From a virus: 33,482 nucleotides of DNA. The stretch spans positions 1-33,482 of IMG/VR virus record IMGVR_UViG_3300032238_001132. One strand, 5' to 3'. A program made the translations under genes and the position numbers. The notes beneath the pieces are model-generated. The model was given only the letters and a program-made list of their open reading frames with translations, did not search any database and was not told the DNA's origin. Below are positions 27,695-33,458 of this stretch, in pieces (position 1 is the first letter of the stretch; every line of letters begins with the position of its first letter).

Positions 27695-29641
27695 TTATGA
27701 CCTCGTTAATTCCCCATTCGAATAGCTTGAACGATAATAATCTTTTGTTGAAAATATAACTCCAGATATGTCATCTCCAGAAGCAATCACATCCTTAACC
27801 ATATTTATTCTGCTTTTTGAAAGATTAAATGAGATATACAAGTCCTTAAGTCCTACCACATCATTAGATTCTGGGAATGCCTGTATTTCAATTATATCCT
27901 GAGGCATTTCTGTGGAAGTAATCACAATACTATTTAAATTAATCTCTCCTGTTTCATAGTTTACTGTTCCAGCAGATGGAACAGTAACTTTAGTTTTAAA
28001 AGTAGTTACTGTAGTTGCAACTCCAACTAAAGGTGTGTTTTTAACAATGGATATTGTTCCTGTTTTCAAATCTGAGTTTGGTGTATCAGTAAAATAAACC
28101 ATATCAGATTCTCCCTGAATATAAAATCCAGTTGATTTAATATTTTTTCCTTCTGAAACTACATGGAACTTGTTACCATAGCAAATTTCATACTGTGTGG
28201 GGGAATTTAATAAAACTTTAAGATCTCTTCTTATTATAACTTTTGTAATATTAGAAGTAATTGCATTATCAACAGAATCAATTACTTGTAAAACTTTGCT
28301 ATATTTAAATCTACCACCAAATGAATTTAAATTGGGAGAATCTGCATATGCTGATAATGCATTCACTACCTTTGTTTTTAAATCTTCAACACTACCAATT
28401 TTAGAATAATTGTAATAGATTGATGAATCTATTTCCACATATAAAACCTTTAGATCGACAATATCTACGTTTATACCAGCAACAGTATACTGTTTTAATT
28501 TATTTTTAATTGATTGTTTATTAAAATCTGAGACAAAGGAACCATTTTTTGGTTTAATACTGATAATTACTTTTCCAAACTGAGGAGGAGTCAATTCTTC
28601 ACCACCAACTATAGATACAGATTCTGCATCTGGATAAATTTTAGATTTAATTATTGTTTCATAATCTCTAGGAGTTACCGCCCTATATTGAGATGAATAT
28701 AATCTTGGTGCATATCTCTTAATTGAATCTATATCTTCAATATTTGACCCATTTTGAGATCCTTGTGTTACTTTAACATTTATCGAATTTTCTGGAACAA
28801 TTGTAGATCCATTTGCATCCTTAAAAGATCCAGAAAATGCAAATGATTTGATTCCATTTCCATTTTTACCGTCAGTGACGATATATGTAACTGTAATAAT
28901 TGAATTATTTTCTAATTTTTTACCAAAAATATTATCACCAAAAATAATTTCATATTTCTCATCTTTTACTTCTTGTATTAAGAAGATTTTTGAATCTTTG
29001 TCAACTTCAAAAATATTATCTACAACACCATATAAAGTTCCCAATCCAACTTCACTAATTCCTTTCACATACACACGAATCGTTGATGTATCAATAAAAG
29101 GATTTTCTAAAATAAATCTTTGATCTAATGACCCATTAACTACAAATTGTTTCGTTAAAAAACTACCTTCTTTAATAATAAGATCAGTAAATTTTGCAAC
29201 CCCATTATTAACTGTTGCTGTTACATTATTTGGAATTGAAAAAATATAAGAACTACTATCAGAAGATCCTGTGCATACTAACCCTGATTGTAAAGTAATG
29301 GTTGGAGTATATGTAATCGGTGATGATGTAATTGGAGAAACAGACACATCAAATGAAATGTTGGCATTTGCAGAAACTCTAGAGCGAGGAACATATCCAA
29401 TGTTTCTTGCTAAGGATACTACATTTTCTCTAACAGTTGCAGAATCTAAGAAAGATTCATTCACAACCATATTTGAATTAAATGCTGTAATATAGGTGTT
29501 ATACGCTAAAATATCGATCAGAACCGAAAAATTAGATCCTTCAAAGTCAAAATCCGTAAAATTGGAATTTGATCTAAGATAATCTTTAATTGATGTTTTT
29601 ATCTGATCGAAATCTAGATTTGTAAATTTAGTAAAAGGCAT
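27695..29641 (-). CDS. 6: Baseplate wedge protein gp6
   Basis: The 648 residues compare with 660 in T4 gp6. The N-terminus is close to the family pattern: FTNLDFDQIKTSIKDYLRSN, FEGSNFSVLIDILAYNTY and NESFLDSATVRENVVSLARN followed by IGYVPRS. The middle has the baseplate J-like block (YEIIFGDNIFGKKLENNSII) and AVTPRDYETIIKSKIYPDAE. gp6 dimers form the inner ring of the baseplate that ties wedges together and triggers contraction. The gene starts one base after the gp25 stop and stops one base before the giant gp7-like gene, so 25-6-7 are one tight unit. Confidence 0.95.
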   Translation of the reverse strand: MPFTKFTNLDFDQIKTSIKDYLRSNSNFTDFDFEGSNFSVLIDILAYNTYITAFNSNMVVNESFLDSATVRENVVSLARNIGYVPRSRVSANANISFDVSVSPITSSPITYTPTITLQSGLVCTGSSDSSSYIFSIPNNVTATVNNGVAKFTDLIIKEGSFLTKQFVVNGSLDQRFILENPFIDTSTIRVYVKGISEVGLGTLYGVVDNIFEVDKDSKIFLIQEVKDEKYEIIFGDNIFGKKLENNSIITVTYIVTDGKNGNGIKSFAFSGSFKDANGSTIVPENSINVKVTQGSQNGSNIEDIDSIKRYAPRLYSSQYRAVTPRDYETIIKSKIYPDAESVSIVGGEELTPPQFGKVIISIKPKNGSFVSDFNKQSIKNKLKQYTVAGINVDIVDLKVLYVEIDSSIYYNYSKIGSVEDLKTKVVNALSAYADSPNLNSFGGRFKYSKVLQVIDSVDNAITSNITKVIIRRDLKVLLNSPTQYEICYGNKFHVVSEGKNIKSTGFYIQGESDMVYFTDTPNSDLKTGTISIVKNTPLVGVATTVTTFKTKVTVPSAGTVNYETGEINLNSIVITSTEMPQDIIEIQAFPESNDVVGLKDLYISFNLSKSRINMVKDVIASGDDISGVIFSTKDYYRSSYSNGELTRS

Positions 29642-29642
29642 T

Positions 29643-30044
29643 TTATCTTGTTGCCTCTAATATAAATGAAAATTGCTGTGCTGGAATTTGTTGCCCAATA
29701 ATATTAAATGAAACTGTCACTTCAAAGGTATTTAAATCTGGTTGAGGGTCTACTTGAACGATTGTATTATTTACTCTTGGTTCATAATTTAAAATCACTT
29801 CATAAATTTGATCTTGAATTACAGAAGCAGTTCCATAGTCTATAAAATCAAATAAACTTTTTCTTACATTTGATCCTAAAGTAGAATTAAAAAATCTTTC
29901 AGTAGGAATTGTTTCAACTAAATTGCGAATCGCACGAATAATAGATCTTTCATTTGTGAGAATCGGCAAATCTTTTGTCACAGGATGTGGATCAAAAGAT
30001 AAACTAATATCTTTAAAAGATCTAGATATCCTAGTAACTGCCAT
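29643..30044 (-). CDS. 25: Baseplate wedge protein gp25
   Basis: The protein has 133 residues (T4 gp25 has 132). It has the gp25/GpW family features: DISLSFDPHPVTKDLPILTN, AIRNLVETIPTERFF and the conserved EPR core motif in ILNYEPRVNN. gp25 joins gp6 and the sheath at the inner baseplate and acts as the first sheath-like layer. It opens the baseplate transcription unit behind a late promoter 22 bases upstream of its ATG. Confidence 0.95.
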   Translation of the reverse strand: MAVTRISRSFKDISLSFDPHPVTKDLPILTNERSIIRAIRNLVETIPTERFFNSTLGSNVRKSLFDFIDYGTASVIQDQIYEVILNYEPRVNNTIVQVDPQPDLNTFEVTVSFNIIGQQIPAQQFSFILEATR

Positions 30045-30066
30045 TTTTAAATAAGTTTTATTTACT

Positions 30067-30073
30067 TATTTAT
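30067..30073 (-). promoter_or_regulatory. T4-type late promoter (ATAAATA) before gp25
   Basis: The minus strand reads TCATAAATAAG. The element ends 22 bases before the gp25 ATG and just after the stop codon of the 80-aa gene. It is positioned to drive the long 25-6-7 unit. Confidence 0.7.
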
Positions 30074-30075
30074 GA

Positions 30076-30318
30076 TTATTTCCAAGAAGATCCATAAGTT
30101 GGTTCTGTTCCATATTCCCAATCATCATAATCTTCATCATTTCTAATTTTTTCATGCAAATCAGTCTGCTTTTTAAGATTATGTTTGGGTGCTATATCGT
30201 GCATAATCTCTTGAATTACACGTTGCGGAGGTGTTGAATCATAATCAGTGATTAGTTTTGCTGTCCCCCATGTTTCATACATGTAATTTTTATCTCTATC
30301 GACTGGTAAATTGGACAT
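30076..30318 (-). CDS. 80-aa conserved hypothetical protein
   Basis: The 80-aa acidic protein begins MSNLPVDRDKNYMYETWGTA, has a central helix (QRVIQEIMHDIAPKH) and ends in an Asp/Tyr/Trp-rich tail (NDEDYDDWEYGTEPTYGSSW). It has a good Shine-Dalgarno AGGAG 6 bases before the ATG, one of the clearest in the window. I recognise no domain. It lies between speD and gp25; the tail composition would suit a protein-binding peptide, but this is speculation. Confidence 0.75.
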   Translation of the reverse strand: MSNLPVDRDKNYMYETWGTAKLITDYDSTPPQRVIQEIMHDIAPKHNLKKQTDLHEKIRNDEDYDDWEYGTEPTYGSSWK

Positions 30319-30326
30319 TTTAGCTC

Positions 30327-30347
30327 CTGTTTTAATGAATAAAACAG
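30327..30347 (-). other. Perfect 8-bp hairpin in leader of 80-aa gene
   Basis: CTGTTTTA and TAAAACAG are exact reverse complements separated by five bases. On the minus strand the stem ends at the AG of the AGGAG ribosome site of the 80-aa gene, so it could limit or present that site. It has no T-run on the minus side, so it is a poor terminator for these genes. Confidence 0.5.
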
Positions 30348-30358
30348 AACTTTTATAA

Positions 30359-30376
30359 AGGAGGTTGCTATCTCCT
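30359..30376 (-). terminator. Possible weak terminator after speD
   Basis: On the minus strand AGGAG and CTCCT form a 5-bp stem with an 8-base loop, followed by TTATAAAAG. It is 10 bases after the speD stop. The stem is short, so the call is tentative. Confidence 0.3.
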
Positions 30377-30385
30377 CACTTCTAT

Positions 30386-30712
30386 TTAACGATCTACTTC
30401 ACGAATAGAATATGAATCCGAATTGAGGTATTTTAAAACTTCAATAGCGATTAATTTTGGATTTCCTTCTCCACAAGTATACACATCAACTGCTAAACAT
30501 CCATTTTCTGGCCAAGTATGACAAGAAACATGACTTTCTGAGAGTGCAATCACTACCGTGCATCCTTGAGGATAAAAGTAGTGTGAGAAAGTGTTTAAAA
30601 TTGTCATTTTGGCACGTTCAATGCCCTTAATCATGACGTTTTGGAGAGACTCTACGTCATTAATAAGATCATGTTGAACATTATACACCTCTAAAAGAAG
30701 GTGTTTACCCAT
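30386..30712 (-). CDS. speD: S-adenosylmethionine decarboxylase SpeD (auxiliary metabolic gene)
   Basis: The protein has 108 residues from the ATG. It has the prokaryotic AdoMetDC core ALSESHVSCHTWPENGCLAV. Ser60 (after Glu59) would be the self-cleavage site that becomes the pyruvoyl cofactor; His65 and Cys80 occupy the catalytic positions. The spacing (60, 65, 80) equals that of the Thermotoga enzyme (63, 68, 83). The enzyme decarboxylates AdoMet to supply aminopropyl groups for spermidine, and speD is a known auxiliary gene of T4-like cyanophages. A TTG 15 bases upstream (30727) would add MKKFS and sits 18 bases after the late promoter; neither start has a clear ribosome site. Expression with late genes suggests polyamines are needed at packaging time. 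Confidence 0.93.
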   Translation of the reverse strand: MGKHLLLEVYNVQHDLINDVESLQNVMIKGIERAKMTILNTFSHYFYPQGCTVVIALSESHVSCHTWPENGCLAVDVYTCGEGNPKLIAIEVLKYLNSDSYSIREVDR

Positions 30713-30745
30713 TGAAAATTTTTTCAATTCAGAATGTAAAAAATT

Positions 30746-30752
30746 TATTTAT
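30746..30752 (-). promoter_or_regulatory. T4-type late promoter (ATAAATA) before speD
   Basis: The minus strand reads GAATAAATAAA directly after the hairpin terminator at 30765-30793. It is placed 33 bases before the speD ATG (18 before the alternative TTG). Confidence 0.65.
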
Positions 30753-30764
30753 TCAATATAAAAG

Positions 30765-30793
30765 TCGGGTTTAGGAACGTTCCTAATACCCGA
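30765..30793 (-). terminator. Strong hairpin terminator after the 51-aa gene
   Basis: TCGGGT pairs with ACCCGA around an inner palindrome TTAGGAACGTTCCTAA, giving a long stem with one bulged base. On the minus strand it is followed by ACTTTTAT. It is 29 bases after the stop of the 51-aa gene and separates the sigma70-driven module from the late structural block. The other strand also shows T-rich sequence after it, so it may work in both directions. Confidence 0.7.
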
Positions 30794-30821
30794 TTTAAGA
30801 TTTAGATTTACGAATAATACA

Positions 30822-30977
30822 TTATCCTTTACCTTGTCCTCTATACTTTTTACGTGCTCCATTACGAGAAGAAGCAGCATACTTAGTTCCAGATCCATCT
30901 CCTTGACGAGATTTCTTAGGAGGACCGGGAATATAAGAACTATTCTTATTCAGACCACCCTTTACTTTTGCAGCCAT
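30822..30977 (-). CDS. 51-aa basic Gly/Lys/Arg-rich protein
   Basis: This short frame encodes MAAKVKGGLNKNSSYIPGPP, then KKSRQGDGSGTKYAASSRNG and ends ARKKYRGQGKG. It is strongly basic, has no hydrophobic core and is probably disordered; I believe similar short proteins are conserved in T4-like cyanophages. Nucleic-acid binding is a reasonable guess from charge alone. Its ATG lies 16 bases inside the end of the 60-aa gene, so the two are probably translated together. Confidence 0.8.
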   Translation of the reverse strand: MAAKVKGGLNKNSSYIPGPPKKSRQGDGSGTKYAASSRNGARKKYRGQGKG

Positions 30978-31144
30978 ACATTATTCTCCATTAAAATTTC
31001 AGTTTCAAGATCTTCAGGTTTTGGAGAACCTGTCTGATAGAATTCAACTGACAGATCCTCCATTATATTGAAATATTCTTCTTCTGTGAGAGAAGTATGA
31101 ATTCTTTCACCTTTGTGAAAAATATTATAGAGTTCGTTAGACAT
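30962..31144 (-). CDS. 60-aa hypothetical protein
   Basis: It begins MSNELYNIFHKGERIHTSLT and continues with an acidic helix (EEEYFNIMEDLSVEFYQTG) and PKPEDLETEILMENNVWLQK. The ATG shares one base with the TGA of the glycosyltransferase gene (TGATG), the usual re-initiation arrangement; a TTG one codon upstream is less likely. The sequence recalls small conserved cyanophage proteins of unknown function. No domain is recognised. Confidence 0.8.
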   Translation of the reverse strand: MSNELYNIFHKGERIHTSLTEEEYFNIMEDLSVEFYQTGSPKPEDLETEILMENNVWLQK

Positions 31145-31899
31145 CAAATAATCCTTGTTTTTTCGTGACCAACGCGAATGCGAGGATCACACCAAATTTG
31201 AAATCCTGCTTCGATTGCATCTAAACAGAAAGATACGTCCTCTCCACACATGTCTTGAACTTCTCCAGATTCAAAGACTTGCATTTTTGGTGCAAACCAT
31301 GGATATTTCATTTCTGAATGTTCAAAAACTCCATGTTTAATCAGAAGCCATCCAAAACCAGTATAATCTACTGTAAATGGTTTACGACGCTTTGAGATAC
31401 TCTCAACGGTTTCATGATTCATCACACCACCATTGTTACGGAAATCATCTTCCTCCAACCAGTGTGCCACTGAAGTTGTGTGACCATCTTCTGTTGCATA
31501 CCAACCAGCAGCAAGATCTTTATCCATCAGGACTAGTTGCCAAAATTTTTCTGAATTAAAGATAATGTCAGAGTCAATCCAAAGTTGCCAATCATATTGA
31601 AGTTTACCGTCCCAAGGAATTTGATTCGGTCCTCGCAGAACATTCGCACCTAAACACTTGCATCTTGCAAAGTTTACCATTGACGAATAATCCTGAGAAA
31701 TTTGAATGCTTGCTCCTGCCTGCACTAAGTCAAAACAAAGTTGAACAAAGTTTTTCAGATAAGCATAAGAAACTCCTCTTCCAGGAAGACAAAAGACGAT
31801 GGATTTTCCTCTCACCATCTCTTTTGCCAAATTATAATCCCACTCTTCAGTTTGTGTTGGAGAAGGTGTTTTTGTTTTTACTGTAAATCCTTTAGCCAT
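31144..31899 (-). CDS. GT-A type glycosyltransferase
   Basis: The protein has 251 residues. It starts with a Rossmann-like strand (KSIVFCLPGRGVSYAYLKNF), followed by SMVNFARCKCLGANVL and the metal-binding LWIDSDIIF with D109-S110-D111. The acceptor-side GEDVSFCLDAIEAGFQIWCD lies at 219-238, then H245 in VGHEK, a typical second metal ligand. GT-A enzymes transfer sugars from nucleotide donors. In phage the target may be DNA bases, virion protein or host surface glycan; the sequence does not tell which. It is led by a sigma70-like promoter and followed by the coupled 60- and 51-aa genes, so it is probably expressed earlier than the virion genes. Confidence 0.82.
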   Translation of the reverse strand: MAKGFTVKTKTPSPTQTEEWDYNLAKEMVRGKSIVFCLPGRGVSYAYLKNFVQLCFDLVQAGASIQISQDYSSMVNFARCKCLGANVLRGPNQIPWDGKLQYDWQLWIDSDIIFNSEKFWQLVLMDKDLAAGWYATEDGHTTSVAHWLEEDDFRNNGGVMNHETVESISKRRKPFTVDYTGFGWLLIKHGVFEHSEMKYPWFAPKMQVFESGEVQDMCGEDVSFCLDAIEAGFQIWCDPRIRVGHEKTRII

Positions 31900-31922
31900 A
31901 ATAGAATGCGGTTACATCAGGT

Positions 31923-31951
31923 ATCATACACTATTATCTATGTTATGTCAA
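31923..31951 (-). promoter_or_regulatory. Sigma70-type promoter for the glycosyltransferase unit
   Basis: The minus strand has TTGACA (31951-31946), a 17-base spacer and TATGAT (31928-31923). That is a perfect -35, optimal spacing and a -10 with one mismatch to TATAAT. Transcription would start about 15 bases before the ATG at 31899. The -35 overlaps the stop of the 56-aa gene. Confidence 0.75.
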
Positions 31952-32118
31952 TCCACCTCTGTTAGAATGACTTCGCTGCCTTCAATAGAAAACTTAATTT
32001 TTGTGTCTTCATACCATTCAAGATCATTCATAATTTGTTCATGAATATTAATAAAATATTGCCCAGTAATTGGATCGATCTCTATAGGCGCAAAAATTTC
32101 TCCGGAATTTTTTTTCAT
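31948..32118 (-). CDS. 56-aa hypothetical protein
   Basis: This short frame encodes MKKNSGEIFAPIEIDPITGQ, then YFINIHEQIMNDLEWYEDTK and ends IKFSIEGSEVILTEVD. The order of strands, with I.EQIMNDLEWYEDTKIKFSIEG, faintly recalls AbrB-like swapped-hairpin domains (strand, helix, then a Gly turn), which would suggest a small DNA-binding regulator; this is tentative. The start is the only ATG in frame near the front. Upstream sequence is A/T-rich (TATATAAAAG, TTTATATTC) without a clear promoter match. Confidence 0.7.
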   Translation of the reverse strand: MKKNSGEIFAPIEIDPITGQYFINIHEQIMNDLEWYEDTKIKFSIEGSEVILTEVD

Positions 32119-32345
32119 ATAAAAGAATATAAATTTTTATTTTGCTTTTATATAGGGGGGTTTTTGTGTTTTTTTATACTGGCGATTTTTTTATTTTTGA
32201 GTCTTATATAAAGGTCGCTTGGGTAACACTTTGTAGGTTAGGGTAGTATCGGTTTTTTCAATCACCCCCCCCCACCGTAGGGTAACTGCCAAACACGAAC
32301 GAATAGGGGCGCTAAGTGTAACTAACTGCGCCCCACTAACTAACA
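32119..32345. other. Intergenic segment with homopolymer tracts
   Basis: I find no convincing gene here. It contains long single-base runs: nine C at 32265-32273, a run of six G at 32153-32158, several T7 tracts, and two copies of GGGTAAC. The hairpin described separately is at its right end. It marks the change from GC-rich to AT-rich sequence. Confidence 0.6.
32306..32334 (-). terminator. GC-rich hairpin after the 108-aa gene
   Basis: GGGGCGC and GCGCCCC are exact reverse complements with a 15-base loop, placed 11 bases after the stop at 32346. On the minus strand it is followed by TATTCGTTCG, not a real T-run, so it may protect the 3' end rather than terminate. Confidence 0.5.
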
Positions 32346-32672
32346 CTAACCCAGCAACATGGCGCAAGTCATGCTATTGTAACGGTTACAGATAGCATCG
32401 TCAGCATCATAATCGGGTTCAGGTTCGGGTTTGAATGCTATCTCAACAGCAATACAATCGGTTGCCAGGATACCATAATCACGAAAATCATGGCAGCGTG
32501 TGAAATAGGAATCCTCCTCAGATAGGGAAACAAAAAGATACCTATCTCCCAAATCACTGAGGAATTGTTCTACAATTGCTTCCTCTTTATCAGTCAATCC
32601 AGTATAATCATCATTGACAATTGCACACAGAAAATGTGAAGGAATCACGTAAGGTTGCAGGTCGATTTTCAT
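32346..32672 (-). CDS. 108-aa hypothetical protein, possibly DUF6926-like
   Basis: It reads MKIDLQPYVIPSHFLCAIVN, then DDYTGLTDKEEAIVEQFLSD, a strand-rich part (DRYLFVSLSEEDSYFTRCHD), then GILATDCIAVEIAF and an acidic tail (KPEPEPDYDADDAI). The pattern of a short strand, a DY.GLTD.EE helix and a late FTRCHD segment recalls DUF6926, small proteins of unknown function found on phages and plasmids; this is from memory. The leader ATCCTACAATG has no Shine-Dalgarno. It is GC-rich like its two upstream neighbours. Confidence 0.7.
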   Translation of the reverse strand: MKIDLQPYVIPSHFLCAIVNDDYTGLTDKEEAIVEQFLSDLGDRYLFVSLSEEDSYFTRCHDFRDYGILATDCIAVEIAFKPEPEPDYDADDAICNRYNSMTCAMLLG

Positions 32673-32703
32673 TGTAGGATTGCGGTGGGAAAGTGTGAAG
32701 AAT

Positions 32704-32724
32704 GGGGGAGGGATTGCCTCCCCC
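32704..32724 (-). terminator. Perfect GC-rich hairpin after the 82-aa gene
   Basis: GGGGGAGG and CCTCCCCC form an exact 8-bp stem with a 5-base loop, 10 bases after the stop at 32735. On the minus strand it is followed by CATTCTTCACACTTT, which is only moderately T-rich. Confidence 0.55.
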
Positions 32725-32734
32725 TAAGTGTATT

Positions 32735-32983
32735 TCAGTGAAACCAATCGTAAGGCGTTTGAGGTGTTGGATCATACCCATCAATGGCAGCATCAATGGC
32801 GGCAGTTGGTGACAATCCCTGTAGGTAGGATTCTAGCAGGCAATCAAGTGCCCAACCATCATCAGGGACGCCCAACACATCGCCCATAGCGTGATCAAGT
32901 TGATAGGCGTGAGCAGCATCCCACCAAGCGCAGAAAGCAGCAGACTCAAAGCAATTCTCAGTCGTGAAAGCAGTGGCAGGCAT
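32735..32983 (-). CDS. 82-aa hypothetical protein (MPATA-type)
   Basis: It begins MPATAFTTENCFESAAFCAW, continues WDAAHAYQLDHAMGDVLGVP, then DDGWALDCLLESYLQGLSPT and ends in TPQTPYDWFH. It is an acidic, Trp- and Ala-rich helical protein. It shares its first five residues and the DNA around the start (GCCATGCCTGCCAC) with the 60-aa gene upstream. The motif AACCACACC precedes both start codons in place of a Shine-Dalgarno. No known family is recognised. Two overlapping alternative frames here have poorer composition. Confidence 0.65.
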   Translation of the reverse strand: MPATAFTTENCFESAAFCAWWDAAHAYQLDHAMGDVLGVPDDGWALDCLLESYLQGLSPTAAIDAAIDGYDPTPQTPYDWFH

Positions 32984-33005
32984 GGCAGCGGTGTGGTTTG
33001 GGGAA

Positions 33006-33025
33006 GGGGAACCGTGTGGTTCCCC
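33006..33025 (-). terminator. Perfect GC-rich hairpin after the 60-aa gene
   Basis: GGGGAACC and GGTTCCCC form an exact 8-bp stem with a 4-base loop, 16 bases after the stop at 33042 and 22 bases before the next ATG. On the minus strand it is followed by TTCCCCAAACC, so it lacks a proper T-run. Confidence 0.55.
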
Positions 33026-33041
33026 AGAATCTTAGCACGGA

Positions 33042-33224
33042 TCAGGCGCCCATGGCATCCCGCAGCGCCTGATAGGCGTCGGATGCCTGACGGGACCATC
33101 CCGGTTCTTTCGCGGAGGAATCCACAGCACAGCAGAGCGTAGCAATGCGGATCGTATCCCATTGCTGGCGGGTCAGGGTCAGGGTCAGGGGAGCGGTAGC
33201 AGTTTCCAGAGCGGTGGCAGGCAT
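33042..33224 (-). CDS. 60-aa hypothetical protein (MPATA-type)
   Basis: From the ATG at 33224 it reads MPATALETATAPLTLTLTRQ, then QWDTIRIATLCCAVDSSAKE and PGWSRQASDAYQALRDAMGA. The LTLTLT stretch is encoded by three tandem GGGTCA units (plus strand). The same frame is open further upstream, but that extension translates the AT-rich repeats into a hydrophobic peptide and is not credible. The start matches that of the 82-aa gene. The function is unknown; Trp-Asp and Ala-rich helices are predicted. Confidence 0.6.
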   Translation of the reverse strand: MPATALETATAPLTLTLTRQQWDTIRIATLCCAVDSSAKEPGWSRQASDAYQALRDAMGA

Positions 33225-33321
33225 GGCGTCAATGGGTGTGGTTGACCCGTCAATCCTACAGCATCGGAGGGGGATCAGGGGGCACCAAACCTTAAGAGAG
33301 TCTGAAGAGTCTGAGTTAATG
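33225..33321. other. Leader segment between repeats and first GC-rich gene
   Basis: No gene is seen. It contains AACCACACC on the minus strand (33243-33235), a short direct repeat GTCTGA (33300-33313 area) and the base-composition switch from GC-rich to AT-rich. A promoter for the three small genes may lie here or in the repeats, but no consensus is clear. Confidence 0.4.
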
Positions 33322-33418
33322 TAAAGAATTAAACAGTGCTGAATAATAAGAATTAAACAACACAAAGTATAAAGAATTAGACAGGACTGAATGTAAAGAA
33401 TAAACCACACCACTGACA
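33322..33418. repeat. Degenerate ~24-bp tandem repeats (TAAAGAATTAAACA)
   Basis: On the plus strand TAAAGAATTAAACAG begins at 33322, TAAGAATTAAACAA at 33347, TAAAGAATTAGACAG at 33370 and TAAAGAATAAACCAC at 33394, spaced 25, 23 and 24 bases. A further copy starts at 33467 and an inverted one lies at 33441-33450. The array may continue beyond the window. Confidence 0.75.
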
Positions 33419-33438
33419 ATAAATTACATTCAATCCTG
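33382..33438. repeat. Imperfect 15-bp inverted repeat
   Basis: CAGGACTGAATGTAA (33382-33396) is the reverse complement of TTACATTCAATCCTG (33424-33438) with one mismatch, enclosing 27 bases. Confidence 0.7.
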
Positions 33439-33458
33439 AGTAATTCTTTATACTCAGG
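33435..33458. repeat. Perfect 8-bp hairpin with repeat core in its loop
   Basis: CCTGAGTA (33435-33442) and TACTCAGG (33451-33458) are exact reverse complements. The loop ATTCTTTA, with the stem edge, is an inverted copy of the TAAAGAATTA core of the neighbouring array. Confidence 0.7.

Noticed and set aside
30327-30347. Hairpin as terminator of speD
   Set aside because: On the minus strand it is followed by the ribosome site of the 80-aa gene, not by a T-run; it fits better as leader structure.
32833-33162. Alternative 109-codon minus-strand frame in the GC-rich region
   Set aside because: It overlaps both the 60- and 82-aa genes and runs through the hairpin at 33006-33025. The composition looks like out-of-frame GC-rich sequence.
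33225-33419. N-terminal extension of the 60-aa gene by 65 codons
   Set aside because: The extension translates the AT-rich repeats into a repetitive Ile/Leu/Cys peptide, and the internal ATG matches the start of the neighbouring 82-aa gene.
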